DNA of 64,000 nt from Clostridiaceae bacterium (GTDB lineage Bacteria > Bacillota_I > Bacilli_A > Erysipelotrichales > Coprobacillaceae): positions 186,001 to 250,000 of the forward strand of contig CABJAS010000003.1 in assembly GCA_902363625.1 (NCBI GenBank), written 5' to 3'. A program made the translations under genes and the position numbers. The notes below the pieces were generated by a model. The model was given only the letters and a program-made list of their open reading frames with translations, did not search any database and was not told where the DNA came from. Below are positions 41,075 to 51,975 of the stretch, in pieces. Positions within the stretch are counted from its first letter, which is position 1. Every line of letters starts with the position of its first letter.

Positions 41075-42001
41075 ATGACAGGATTATGGATTTTCATCAT
41101 TTTATTAAGCATTGCTTTATTTATTGGCTATCTTGATTTTCGGATAGCTGCCTCTCGCAATTATTCATGGATCGATCATCAGTCCAATCATATATTAAAA
41201 TGGGAAAATAAAAACTATAGAGAGGAACTTGATCAGATCAAAGCAGAATTATTTCGTTATCAACATGAAGAAATAATAATTCAAGCAAAGGATCAGATCT
41301 CTCTTCATGGCTATTTATTTTTAAGTAACCAAAGCAAAAAAACTGTCATCTGTTTTCATGGATACCGATTTAATTGTTTTAAAGAATATGCCTTTTTAGC
41401 TAAATCCCTTTTAAAGCATTCTTTTAATGTTGTGTTAGTAGATATGCGCGCTCATCAAAAAAGCGGTGGACGCTACATTACTTTTGGCAACAAGGAACAG
41501 GAGGATGTGGCTTGCTGGATTGATTATATCATAAACCGCTTTCCTGATAATCTACTTTATCTGCATGGTACTTCGATGGGAGCAAGCAGTGTTTTACTAA
41601 GTAGCACACATCCCCTTCCTTTTCAGGTTAGAGCTGTCGTAGCTGATTGTGGCTACAGTTCTGCGTGGGATATATTTGAATTGCTGCATCACCAGATTTT
41701 TCATTTTCGTGTTTCCGGATTGTTGTATTTATCCAATCTCTGCTTTCGTATTTTTGCACATACCGATCTTCATCAGCTAGACATTGCTTCACGGCTAGAG
41801 CATTCTAAACTGCCGATTCTATTCATTCATGGTAGTCAGGATCGTTTAGTTCCGACACAGATGAGCAAGATTAATTATCAGGCATGTTCAAGTGAAAAAA
41901 AGCTTTTAATAATCGAAGGTGCCGATCATGGGCGCAGCTTTAAAACCGATCCTGAGCTATATTTAAAAACCATGCTTGATTTTTTTTGCCAATATCATTA
42001 A
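41075..42001 (+). CDS. alpha/beta hydrolase with N-terminal membrane anchor
   Basis: 308 residues. The first 20 residues are a hydrophobic helix (LWIFIILLSIALFIGYLDF). The hydrolase core has TVICFHGYRFN (oxyanion), the nucleophile in LHGTSMGASS, Asp in FIHGSQDRLVP and His in GADHGRSF, a complete catalytic triad. It resembles YqkD/BEM46-like surface or membrane-attached esterases. The start at 41075 follows AGGAAGTGATATTA. Monocistronic. Confidence 0.88.
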   Translation: MTGLWIFIILLSIALFIGYLDFRIAASRNYSWIDHQSNHILKWENKNYREELDQIKAELFRYQHEEIIIQAKDQISLHGYLFLSNQSKKTVICFHGYRFNCFKEYAFLAKSLLKHSFNVVLVDMRAHQKSGGRYITFGNKEQEDVACWIDYIINRFPDNLLYLHGTSMGASSVLLSSTHPLPFQVRAVVADCGYSSAWDIFELLHHQIFHFRVSGLLYLSNLCFRIFAHTDLHQLDIASRLEHSKLPILFIHGSQDRLVPTQMSKINYQACSSEKKLLIIEGADHGRSFKTDPELYLKTMLDFFCQYH

Positions 42002-42034
42002 AAAAGCTAAGAACCTTTTGTCCTTAGCTTTTCA
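42002..42034. terminator. bidirectional terminator
   Basis: Perfect 10-bp stem AAAAGCTAAG/CTTAGCTTTT with an 11-nt loop between two convergent genes. Confidence 0.9.
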
Positions 42035-42036
42035 TA

Positions 42037-43536
<1,500 letters not shown>

Positions 43537-43568
43537 TTATGTTATAATAAGCAACAGGAGGCGATATC

Positions 43569-44360
43569 ATGGAACGACTTTATATCATCCTTTTGGGAAT
43601 CATTCAGTCAGAACCCAATGATTCAATTGATTGCCAGATCGCAAATTACTTATTAGAACATATTCAAGATTTAAATGACATTACGGCAAATGATTTAGCT
43701 CAAACCTGTCAAGTTTCAAAATCATCGATCAGCCGTTTCACTCGTCGAGTTGGGTTAAATGATTTCTACGAATTAAAACACATGCTCCATCACTATCAGC
43801 ACGATCTAACTAAATTTGATTTTACCAGCCGCAGTGATAATAAAAATAGTATGATTCAATACATAGAAACCGTCAGTCAGCACATTCAGGATCTCAGATA
43901 CATGTTGGATTTTGACGCTATTGATGAAATCACCGATGATATCTACTATTATCCAAAAGTAATCATTGCCGGAAGTCTTCAGGCAAACAGTGTTTGTCTA
44001 AGTCTTCAGGTTGATCTTTTTTCAAGCGGTAAAGTAGTTCAGGCTAAAGTGAAATATACAGAACTTCGTGAAATCATCGATAAAGCCGATTCTCAAACAT
44101 TAATTATCGTATTATCATCAACCGGCAGATTTTTCCAGCGTCTATTTGTGCGTGACCAGCGTCTGCTTAAAAAAGATAAACCAAAAATCTATCTTATCAC
44201 TGCCAGTGCTAAGCTGAACCAGCTCCCTTATGTGGATAAAGCAATTAACCTGCATACGCTTTCTGATTATGCCAGCGGTACATTTCAGCTTGAATTGATT
44301 GCTAATTTAATTGCCCGCCGCTATAATGAAAAGATTCGCACCCACTACTTTGATCAGTGA
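43569..44360 (+). CDS. RpiR/MurR family transcriptional regulator
   Basis: 263 residues. HTH_6 segment DLAQTCQVSKSSISRFTRRV, then a SIS domain with VIIAGSLQANSVCLSLQVDL and LIIVLSSTGRFFQRL. A TATAAT box lies upstream and AACAGGAGGCGATATC precedes the ATG. Divergent from the second GH1 gene with a 77-bp shared promoter region, the usual arrangement of a local sugar regulator. Confidence 0.88.
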   Translation: MERLYIILLGIIQSEPNDSIDCQIANYLLEHIQDLNDITANDLAQTCQVSKSSISRFTRRVGLNDFYELKHMLHHYQHDLTKFDFTSRSDNKNSMIQYIETVSQHIQDLRYMLDFDAIDEITDDIYYYPKVIIAGSLQANSVCLSLQVDLFSSGKVVQAKVKYTELREIIDKADSQTLIIVLSSTGRFFQRLFVRDQRLLKKDKPKIYLITASAKLNQLPYVDKAINLHTLSDYASGTFQLELIANLIARRYNEKIRTHYFDQ

Positions 44361-44451
44361 CAGTTACATTATAGTGATTTTAGAAAAAGATAAAGTAAAA
44401 TTTCATAATCGGGGATTTGTTCCCAAAACTGAAATATAATTCTACATACAA

Positions 44452-44490
44452 AAACAGGAACCTTTCTTATATAGAAAAGATCCTGTTTTT
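44452..44490. terminator. bidirectional terminator
   Basis: AAACAGGAACCTTTCT pairs with AGAAAAGATCCTGTTTT with one mismatch, between the RpiR gene and the convergent SBP gene. T runs on both strands. Confidence 0.85.
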
Positions 44491-44497
44491 TATTACA

Positions 44498-46264
44498 CTA
44501 TTTTGCTTCTTCTGCAAATTTTGCATATTCTTCTTGAGTATAGCCATCCGCTTTTGTTTCCCAGAATTTAATTTTTCTGCCCACACTCGTAAATGAGTAT
44601 GGTTTTGAATAATCATTGATGCGGGTCACTTGAATTTCATGTCCGTCAACATAAAATGGCACGGAATATGCCTGCTGAAGATAATAATCCTCCGCTTTAG
44701 CAAAAGCATGGTAACGTTCGTCTAAATCAACAATCTTATTGGCTTCTAAAACCAACGCATCATAAGTTGGATCAGAAATATGAGAATAATTCTTATTCAT
44801 ATAGCCATCCTCTGTATCTGTCATATGACGTAAAAAATCATAAGGATCATTATAGTCCGGAGCCCAGCCTACTAATGCAATCGACTGCAGTCCTTTTTCA
44901 TAAATCTCAGAAGTTGCGCTTTTAATATAAGGAATACCTGTTACAGTTACAAAATCATCACCCAAGCATTTTTCAATGCTGTCTTTCAATATAAGGAATG
45001 TTTCTTCAGCAGTTTGATTTCCGCTGTTATAAGGCAATCCCACTTCAACCGGGAAAGTAACGCCCTGCGCACTCAGCTCTTCTATTGCTTTTTCTTTTGC
45101 TTCTTTAAACTTTGCTTCATCGTATAATCCATTGGCATATGCCTTTAATTCCTCAAAATCTTTATAGTAAGTTCCCTTAGAATCTTTAACAATAACACCG
45201 CAGGTATAAAGATTATTCATCAGTGAATCCGGATTAATCGGATTTGTTCTTTCATGATAAGGGGTAGGATCCACACCATAGAACCATGCTTTTCTAAAGT
45301 TAACATTAGAAACTGCCTGATTCCAGTTTTCATTTCCAACTTGTTCATAATTAAAATAGATTTGGGCAGAACGTCCGCCTCCGCGTGTTTCCACTAAATG
45401 TTCATTGCCTGCCTGAATCTTAATTTCATCCTGAGTTAGACTTGCGTGATCCAATTCATTAATTTCATACATACTGTAGGCTTTATTCAGAGATTCCAGC
45501 ATTGTCACTGTTACTTTTTCAAATGGAACATTTTTCTTATCCCAATAATGTTCATTTTTCACATATTCTTTAGAAGCTCCATTTTGATAATCCGTCATAC
45601 GGTAGCACCCGTTATACAAAATCTTATCTTTATCGGTACCGAAGTTTTCCGGTCCGACTTCATCTACGAATTTCTGATTCACCGGGAACCAAGTAATATA
45701 AGTAACAACTGAATCAAAATAAGGTTTTGGTGTCGCTAGGGTATATTTTACTGTTTTTTCATCGACTGCTTCAACCCCGACATTTTTAAATAATTCTTCT
45801 GTAGCTGTTCCGGCCTTGCTCGCTTCATAGTACTCATTTGCTCCTTTTAAAAAAGAAGTAACATTATTTACATTCTGAGAACCATTGCTCGCTGTTAAAA
45901 TATATTTAATTCCGGATACAAAATCCTCCGCAGTGACATCCCCATATACTTCTCCTGTATGGGTTACCCATTTTAAGCCGTCTCTTAGCTTAAATGTCCA
46001 CTCTGTCGCATCCTCATTATGACTGTAATCTTTAGCTAAATCACCGATTAATTTTCCATCGGCATCATACTCTAATAGGGCATCCACAAAATTAGCCACC
46101 ACTCTAATATCCACAGAGGTATTTGTTGTCAGATAGTTCAATGTGGTAATTTCTTGATTTTGAGTATCATAATCCCGATACTCAGTTAATTTTTGAGAAC
46201 TGTTTTGTTTATTGTTACACCCCACCAGCAATAAAGCACGGATAATAATTTTTTCACAATTCAT
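44498..46264 (-). CDS. oligopeptide ABC transporter substrate-binding lipoprotein (OppA-like), signal peptide apparently frameshifted
   Basis: About 588 residues of SBP_bac_5 family: VDALLEYDADGKLIGDLAKD, WTFKLRDGLKWVTHTGEVYG, YDALVLEANKIVDLDERYHA. A lipobox LLLVGC is present. In frame, the N-terminus reads MNCEKIIIRALLLVGC, an unusually short and charged signal. Its ATG lies too close to AAAGGAGA. A GTG seven bases on, at the right distance, reads MKKLLSVL in the neighbouring frame, a normal signal start. One missing base near 46240 would join the two. No permease or ATPase gene is near. Confidence 0.85.
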   Translation of the reverse strand: MNCEKIIIRALLLVGCNNKQNSSQKLTEYRDYDTQNQEITTLNYLTTNTSVDIRVVANFVDALLEYDADGKLIGDLAKDYSHNEDATEWTFKLRDGLKWVTHTGEVYGDVTAEDFVSGIKYILTASNGSQNVNNVTSFLKGANEYYEASKAGTATEELFKNVGVEAVDEKTVKYTLATPKPYFDSVVTYITWFPVNQKFVDEVGPENFGTDKDKILYNGCYRMTDYQNGASKEYVKNEHYWDKKNVPFEKVTVTMLESLNKAYSMYEINELDHASLTQDEIKIQAGNEHLVETRGGGRSAQIYFNYEQVGNENWNQAVSNVNFRKAWFYGVDPTPYHERTNPINPDSLMNNLYTCGVIVKDSKGTYYKDFEELKAYANGLYDEAKFKEAKEKAIEELSAQGVTFPVEVGLPYNSGNQTAEETFLILKDSIEKCLGDDFVTVTGIPYIKSATSEIYEKGLQSIALVGWAPDYNDPYDFLRHMTDTEDGYMNKNYSHISDPTYDALVLEANKIVDLDERYHAFAKAEDYYLQQAYSVPFYVDGHEIQVTRINDYSKPYSFTSVGRKIKFWETKADGYTQEEYAKFAEEAK

Positions 46265-46284
46265 TCTCCTTTCCATTATGAATA

Positions 46285-46304
46285 ATTGTATACACGAATA
46301 CAAT
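46285..46304. promoter_or_regulatory. palindrome at the SBP gene promoter
   Basis: ATTGTAT (46285-46291) and ATACAAT (46298-46304) are perfect inverted repeats with a 6-bp spacer, 21-40 bp upstream of the coding region. The right half provides a TACAAT-like -10 box on the minus strand, so a repressor site is plausible. Confidence 0.4.
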
Positions 46305-46475
46305 AACTATAATTACATTTTATCACTTATTTTGTGATTTGTCAATATTGGTTTGTTTTATCAGTAATTTCAAAAGGAAATATTTATGTTTTTTAAAAAT
46401 TGTATAAACAACCACTATTTTTAAAAAGAAAACAAAAACGGATCAGGAAATACTCCTATCCGTTTCTACTTATAA

Positions 46476-46721
46476 TTAGATTCCAAATTCTTTTGGATAA
46501 ACAAGCATCCCATTTGGCATTTTATCTGTTCCGCTTAAACTATATGCCATAAAGTTTTTATCATTAACCTCGAATGATGCTGTAATTCCAAATGCTTTTG
46601 CCGGTACATAACCAAATCGCGGATAATAGGTCTCATGCCCAATTAATATTGAATAATCGTATCTCAGCTCTTTGGCAATGCGATGTCCTTCTTTAATTAT
46701 GGCAAACAAAAAAGGGTTCAC
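46476..46721 (-). pseudogene. GNAT acetyltransferase C-terminal fragment
   Basis: The frame reads IIKEGHRIAKELRYDYSILI, GHETYYPRFGYVPAKAFGIT and NFMAYSLSGTDKMPNGMLVY. This is the C-terminal half of YhbS-like GNAT proteins, downstream of the acetyl-CoA motif. The expected N-terminal 80-90 residues are absent. Upstream lies a palindromic element (46729-46790) instead. The start would be a GTG without a ribosome site. It is not expected to be functional. Confidence 0.65.
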
Positions 46722-46728
46722 TATTCAT

Positions 46729-46790
46729 CTATAAAGCATTTCAAGACAATAATAAAAACATGTCTTTGATTCATTAAAAAATGCTTATAG
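46729..46790. repeat. 62-bp nested inverted repeat
   Basis: Outer arms CTATAAAGCATTT (46729-46741) and AAATGCTTATAG (46779-46790) differ by one base. Inner arms AAGACA (46743-46748) and TGTCTT (46761-46766) also pair. It borders the truncated GNAT gene and could be a small mobile-element relic or a hairpin. Confidence 0.4.
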
Positions 46791-46833
46791 ATCAATAGTC
46801 AAACTAACACCTCGTCTCTTTTTTAGACAATAA

Positions 46834-46874
46834 CAAAAAAACAGCCTATGTCAAACTAATTGACATCAGCTGTT
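46834..46874 (-). terminator. terminator after the MATE gene
   Basis: On the minus strand AACAGCTGATGTCAA pairs with TTGACATAGGCTGTT (two mismatched positions) and is followed by TTTTTTG. It includes the stop codon. Confidence 0.8.
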
Positions 46875-48226
46875 ACATTTTGCATCCAAGCCCCGGAACG
46901 ATAACGTTTAAAGGCTAAGACAATACGAATGACTTGTTCTAACTGGATCAAAATGATCGTTGGAACAATATCGAAATGAAAAACCGTGACACATAAGAAA
47001 GCAAGCGGCAAGCCGACTGTATAGAGAATCACCGAATCTAGCAGTGCCAATACCTTGGTATCTCCGCCGGCTCGCAGGAAACCAAAGATCACGGCATTAA
47101 ATAAACGCAGACCGATCTTAATCGCATAAGCATAAAGAATAAAGGTTGCTGCCTGCTGAACTACACCGGATTCATTAGCATATAGAATTCCGATTAAATA
47201 TGGTGCCGTAACCACCATTAATAGTCCTAAAACAATGGAAACAACCAATCCCATTCCCATAAAGTAATCTGCATAGGTCTTGGCTAGCTTCATATCATTT
47301 TTACCTAATGTATTTCCGATAATGGCTTGTACTGCACTCACGATCGCCCAAATCACCATAAAGAATAAATTGGAAATACGATCTGCAATGGCAACCGATG
47401 TCACTGCATGAACCCCAATCATTCCAAAAGCTTTAAAGAATAGTGTTTGCCCAACACCAAACAACCCCTCATTTGCTACTGTTGGCAAAATTCGACGAAT
47501 AACCGGCTGTAAGAACTGAGTATCCAGTTTAAACATAACAGACAGTTTTCCTAAGAAGACCTGTCTTGTCTTAGTCGAATAAATGATATACATCAGTGTT
47601 CCTAACCCTCTTGAAATCAATGTCCCATATGCTGCTCCCACGATTCCCAATTCGGGGAAGCCAAAATGTCCAAAGATCAGAAAATAGTTAAATATACAGT
47701 TTAATAATACCGTAATCGAACTAATCACCATTGTGACTTTTGTTTTAGACATACAGCGATAGGTATAGTTAAAACAAAAAGATATCATAACAAAAACATA
47801 GCTGATTCCCGTTACAATCAAATACTGTGATCCGTAATGAATAATTGTTGGATCACTGATATAGAAGCCGCAGATAATATTCGGTATAAACACAGCCGCC
47901 AAAATAAATGGAATAGCGATTGCTACTGAGAGCATAATCATGGTTCCAAATGATTTTTTCAAATTTTTAAAATCGTGACTTCCAAAAAACTGTGCTGTAT
48001 AAATACCGACACCTGAACAAATTCCAAAAGAAAGCAACGTTGCAATCTGTTCCCACTGAGAACCGATCTGTACAGCACTTACCCCAAATTCACTATATCC
48101 TGATACCATCATGGAATCGGCTAATCCCACCAATGTTTCTACGATCTGTTGTAAAATAATGGGGGCAGCAATGGTACATACCATTTTTAGAAATGCCTTA
48201 TCGCATATATATTTTTTAAATCTCAT
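46856..48226 (-). CDS. MATE family efflux transporter
   Basis: 456 residues, 12 membrane segments in two MatE repeats. MVCTIAAPIILQQIVETLVG near the start, IGSQWEQIATLLSFGICSGV, and GVGQTLFFKAFGMIGVHAVT are family-typical. It is a different branch from the MATE at 18852. The ATG at 48226 follows GGTGGAGGGAA. Monocistronic with its own terminator. Substrate unknown. Confidence 0.9.
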   Translation of the reverse strand: MRFKKYICDKAFLKMVCTIAAPIILQQIVETLVGLADSMMVSGYSEFGVSAVQIGSQWEQIATLLSFGICSGVGIYTAQFFGSHDFKNLKKSFGTMIMLSVAIAIPFILAAVFIPNIICGFYISDPTIIHYGSQYLIVTGISYVFVMISFCFNYTYRCMSKTKVTMVISSITVLLNCIFNYFLIFGHFGFPELGIVGAAYGTLISRGLGTLMYIIYSTKTRQVFLGKLSVMFKLDTQFLQPVIRRILPTVANEGLFGVGQTLFFKAFGMIGVHAVTSVAIADRISNLFFMVIWAIVSAVQAIIGNTLGKNDMKLAKTYADYFMGMGLVVSIVLGLLMVVTAPYLIGILYANESGVVQQAATFILYAYAIKIGLRLFNAVIFGFLRAGGDTKVLALLDSVILYTVGLPLAFLCVTVFHFDIVPTIILIQLEQVIRIVLAFKRYRSGAWMQNVTADVN

Positions 48227-48329
48227 TTCCCTCCACCTCACATACCACCTTATTATATAATATTGTCTATGAAAAGATAGTAGTTTTTTTAAAATTTATA
48301 CATAAATAAAGATAATTTTATATATAATA

Positions 48330-48352
48330 AAAATTCCCCTTATAAAAAGGGG
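48330..48352 (-). terminator. terminator after the GGDEF gene
   Basis: CCCCTT/AAGGGG stem with a short loop followed by AATTTTT on the minus strand. Confidence 0.75.
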
Positions 48353-48367
48353 AGCTAAGACTGTTCA

Positions 48368-49411
48368 TCACAATCCTTCATCTGTTTTTTTGCATTTATA
48401 CATATTAATATCGGCACGTTCGGCAACTTCTTCCATTTTAATCTTCTTGCCTTTATAAGCAATATCATAGCCATAGGCAAAACGAATCGGAATCTCATGA
48501 TGTTCATCATTAAACTTATCCACACTCGCCTGTATACTTTCAAGCATCTGCAGAACTTTTCTTTCATCATGGTTTGTGATAATTGCCACAAATTCATCTC
48601 CGCCATAGCGTCCGATAAACACTTCATCATTAATATATTTACGAAGAATGGAAGAAAAGCTGGCAATCAGAACATCACCGAATTTATGTCCATAAGTGTC
48701 ATTGACCGATTTTAAATTATTTAAATCAAACATAATGCAGGCATAACACTCATTTTTATCAAAATCGAGAGTTTCACTTAAAATTTCTCGACAGCGACGA
48801 CGGTTTGGCAACTGTGTTGATTCATCAAAGTAAGACATAATTCTAAGCTCACCATTATGATTAGCCAATTTCATTTTGGTAATCAGCTGTTTAAAATAGA
48901 CAGCAATCAGACCAATTACAAAGGTAATTAAAAGGAGCTCATAAATCTTTAGTTTTTCAATCAAAGAAAGCGAATAATGCTTGATCGTATCATTTAAGCG
49001 ATCTCCATACTTGTAAAAAGATTCACTGCTTTCAATCAAAGTATTCAAATTATATTGTCCGGAAACATAATAGGATAAATCACTGCTTAATTTTTGCCAA
49101 TTCTGGTTAGCTTCCTGAAGACAGCTCCAATATTCCGGTGAGGAGATACGTTCACTTCCATAGTTATCTTCACTATTCAGCAATTTTCTCCATAATCTGT
49201 CAACATCTTCTTGCAATATAGTTGCATCTTGCTGAGCAACTGTCAATTTCACAATCCGCTGCACCTTTGTTGCAAGCTCATTGCAATCATTGGCAATATT
49301 TGTAATTTTTTGTACTTTATTGACATGTAATATGATTTGAAAAGTAAAGACAGCAATAAACAAGATAATCGCTGCCTGAATTATTCGATTTTCCCACTTT
49401 TTCTTTTCCAC
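48368..49411 (-). CDS. membrane-bound diguanylate cyclase (GGDEF)
   Basis: 347 residues. A membrane helix at 11-29 and a second at about 158-175 enclose a helical extracytoplasmic sensor domain. A cytosolic GGDEF domain follows (YFDESTQLPNRR; active site GRYGGDEFVAI). It makes cyclic di-GMP from GTP. The RxxD inhibitory site normally found just before the active loop reads NDEV, so product feedback through this site is unlikely. No phosphodiesterase or PilZ gene is seen in the window. Confidence 0.92.
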   Translation of the reverse strand: MEKKKWENRIIQAAIILFIAVFTFQIILHVNKVQKITNIANDCNELATKVQRIVKLTVAQQDATILQEDVDRLWRKLLNSEDNYGSERISSPEYWSCLQEANQNWQKLSSDLSYYVSGQYNLNTLIESSESFYKYGDRLNDTIKHYSLSLIEKLKIYELLLITFVIGLIAVYFKQLITKMKLANHNGELRIMSYFDESTQLPNRRRCREILSETLDFDKNECYACIMFDLNNLKSVNDTYGHKFGDVLIASFSSILRKYINDEVFIGRYGGDEFVAIITNHDERKVLQMLESIQASVDKFNDEHHEIPIRFAYGYDIAYKGKKIKMEEVAERADINMYKCKKTDEGL

Positions 49412-49494
49412 TCTGATCGCACCTTTTCTTCATCATATCACCAATGATGCAGACTGTCGATTGATTCAACAAACACTCCTAAAACTCGTGCTTT

Positions 49495-49944
49495 TTAGAC
49501 AATTTGTGTAAATTTCTGCGGGCGATCTTCTTCCATAACGGCTTCGATCATATGCTCTACCTCTTTTTCATGATCACGAATATCATAAGTTAAAGTAATG
49601 CGTTCCATGAGATCTTCTTTCGTATGCTCATCATGTCCCATCATGCAATACTGATTTCGTAAATAGTTCAGCATTTCATCTACTTTTTTCTGTCCTATCA
49701 AACGATGAGACAAAGCCTCACATTTAGGTAACTGGTCTTTTTCTATTTCCATTCCTAAACCACAATGCGAACAACCAATGTAATATTTTACTGACCATTG
49801 AATAAAAGGGATAAAAAACAAACTAAAGTGCTTATATGAACGATACACATAAAAATGCTGATAGGTACCTTCACGTTCACAACGTTTTAATCCTAAATAA
49901 AGTGTCGGTTTACTCTTTCTTCCCCAACCCCAAATAACAAACAT
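49495..49944 (-). CDS. zinc-ribbon-containing hypothetical protein (149 aa)
   Basis: Starts MFVIWGWGRKSKPTLYLGLK, then a hydrophobic stretch FSLFFIPFIQWSVKYYIGCS with a CSHCG half zinc ribbon (plus Cys near residues 22 and 75), and a helical acidic C-terminus. This matches a small family of Firmicutes zinc-ribbon proteins of unknown role. A strong AAGGAGGAAAAAATT ribosome site supports the start. It follows uppP on the same strand after a terminator. Confidence 0.65.
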   Translation of the reverse strand: MFVIWGWGRKSKPTLYLGLKRCEREGTYQHFYVYRSYKHFSLFFIPFIQWSVKYYIGCSHCGLGMEIEKDQLPKCEALSHRLIGQKKVDEMLNYLRNQYCMMGHDEHTKEDLMERITLTYDIRDHEKEVEHMIEAVMEEDRPQKFTQIV

Positions 49945-49964
49945 AATTTTTTCCTCCTTAACAA

Positions 49965-49990
49965 AAAGCCCAGAGATTTACTTCTAGGCT
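49965..49990 (-). terminator. terminator after uppP
   Basis: On the minus strand AGCCTAGA pairs with TCTCTGGGCT (with bulge and wobble) followed by TTTTTG. It overlaps the stop. Confidence 0.65.
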
Positions 49991-50808
49991 AAAATCATAA
50001 AATAGGCAAGTACAGCAATTCCTAATACAATACGGTACCAGCCAAATACTTTGAAATCATGACGCTTAATATAATCCATCAATAATTTGATGACAAATAC
50101 TGACGTGATAAATGCTACAAGCATTCCCACTAATAATACTGCGATTTCCACACCTGTAAAGGCTAACCCGAATTTTACGATCTTTAATAAGCTGGCTCCT
50201 GCCATTACCGGAATTGCCAGAAAGAAAGTAAATTCAGCGGCTACCGTTCTTGACATCCCGATTAAGATTCCCCCTACAATCGTTGCTCCTGAACGAGAAG
50301 TACCAGGAAACACTGCCGCGATTAACTGAAAGACACCGATTGCAATGGCAGCCGGATAAGTAATCTCAGCAATTGAAGTGATTTGCGGACGGCGATGCTT
50401 ATTTCTGTTTTCAATAATAATAAATAATACCCCAAACACAATCAGCATGATCGCTACTGTCTGATAGTTATAAAATAACGCATTTAAATAATCATCAAAT
50501 AAAATCCCGACTATAGCCGCAGGCACGCAGGCAACAAAAATCTTTAACCACATCGATAATTTATCTGGTTTTATATAATAAGGTGCATTTTTTGAAAAAG
50601 GCCAAATTCTTTTCCAGAAAATCAATACAACAGCTAAGATTGCGCCTAATTGGATCACGACCAAAAACATTTCAATAAAAGCATCGGACATATTTAACTT
50701 AACGAATTCATCTAATAGAATCATGTGTCCGGTACTACTGATCGGAAGCCATTCCGTAATTCCTTCGACAATTCCAAAGAGAATCGATTTTAATATCTCT
50801 ATTAACAT
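49984..50808 (-). CDS. uppP: undecaprenyl-diphosphate phosphatase
   Basis: 274 residues, about eight membrane segments. GIVEGITEWLPISSTGHMIL near residue 12 and FPGTSRSGATIVGGILIGMS near residue 165 are the two signature motifs with catalytic Glu, His and Arg. The enzyme recycles the lipid carrier for peptidoglycan and gives bacitracin tolerance. Ribosome site GAGGAGGAAATAATAAAT. Monocistronic. Confidence 0.97.
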   Translation of the reverse strand: MLIEILKSILFGIVEGITEWLPISSTGHMILLDEFVKLNMSDAFIEMFLVVIQLGAILAVVLIFWKRIWPFSKNAPYYIKPDKLSMWLKIFVACVPAAIVGILFDDYLNALFYNYQTVAIMLIVFGVLFIIIENRNKHRRPQITSIAEITYPAAIAIGVFQLIAAVFPGTSRSGATIVGGILIGMSRTVAAEFTFFLAIPVMAGASLLKIVKFGLAFTGVEIAVLLVGMLVAFITSVFVIKLLMDYIKRHDFKVFGWYRIVLGIAVLAYFMILA

Positions 50809-50931
50809 ATTTATTATTTCCTCCTCGATTTATACGACTTAAAGTATACCACATTCCCCTAGTGTATCAAAGTAAAAATAATGGGCGAATTAGGGAATCT
50901 ATGCTATAATTTTATCACTGGAGGCATAAAA

Positions 50932-51975
50932 ATGAAACAACTTACGACAAATATCGATACCCCGATTTTAACATATTTATCTATTTTTGAAGAAGCAATT
51001 CCGGAATTTCTCCATGACTATTTAGAGATCAAGGAAATGAAACGTTTAAAAGGTATTGGCTTATTTTGCGGATGTGATTATACTAAATTATTTAACTGCC
51101 GATTCTTTTATTCACGTTTTGATCACAGCTTAGGTGTTGCCTTGATTATCTGGCACTTTACCCATGATAAAAAACAGACAATAGCAGGATTGCTTCATGA
51201 TGTTTCATCACCGGTTTTCTCACATGTTGTTGACTTTTTGAATAACGATCATCTCACTCAGGAATCCACTGAGAAAAGCAATCAAGAAATCCTTGCCAAT
51301 GCTCAGGAACTGCTGGTTTTATTAAAACGAGACCAGATTCTATTAGAAGACGTTATCGACTATAAAAAATATCCTGTTGCGGATAATGAAAAGCCCCAGC
51401 TGTCTGCCGATCGTTTAGAATACATGCTGTCATCAGGCTATATTCTAGGACGTCATTTAACTTTAGAGGAAATAAAGACAATCTATCAAGACCTCACTTT
51501 ACTGACAGATGAACAGGGTCAGAGTGAAATCGGTTTTCAGACACTCAAAACAGCTGAACTTTTCACACACAATGCCTGCCTTGTCGCAAAAATATATTTA
51601 TCTAATGAAGACAAGCTGGCTTTACAGCTGTTAGCCGATATTATGAAAAGAATGATGCAGGAGCACTATGTAACGATGGAAGACTTCTATCAGTTAACCG
51701 AAGCTGAAATGATCAACATAATTGAGAATAGTCCTTATCAGCCTATATATCACTGTTTTCAAGAATTAACCAAAGTAAAAGGCAGTGATAAAGAAATGAT
51801 TGGAAAATACTGTGTCAATATTGACGTTAAAAAAAGATATGTGGATCCTCTTGTAAACAATCAACGCATCAGTCAGATTTCAACGAAAGCAAAACAATGG
51901 ATCGATGAGATTTGTTTTGAACAAAGAACCCCTTATGCTTACATTGATTTGGAGGATTTTCGTGATGATCATTAA
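50932..51975 (+). CDS. HD-domain phosphohydrolase-like protein
   Basis: 347 residues. SRFDHSLGVALIIWHF provides the first His and AGLLHDVSSPVFSHVVD the HD pair. QLSADRLEYMLSSGYILGRH carries the final Asp. The order H...HD...D is that of HD phosphohydrolases such as dNTPases or YfbR-like enzymes. The nucleotide substrate is unknown. The ATG at 50932 follows CTGGAGGCATAAAA; the upstream frame at 50881 overlaps the promoter. Its end overlaps the following GNAT by 11 bp. Confidence 0.85.
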   Translation: MKQLTTNIDTPILTYLSIFEEAIPEFLHDYLEIKEMKRLKGIGLFCGCDYTKLFNCRFFYSRFDHSLGVALIIWHFTHDKKQTIAGLLHDVSSPVFSHVVDFLNNDHLTQESTEKSNQEILANAQELLVLLKRDQILLEDVIDYKKYPVADNEKPQLSADRLEYMLSSGYILGRHLTLEEIKTIYQDLTLLTDEQGQSEIGFQTLKTAELFTHNACLVAKIYLSNEDKLALQLLADIMKRMMQEHYVTMEDFYQLTEAEMINIIENSPYQPIYHCFQELTKVKGSDKEMIGKYCVNIDVKKRYVDPLVNNQRISQISTKAKQWIDEICFEQRTPYAYIDLEDFRDDH

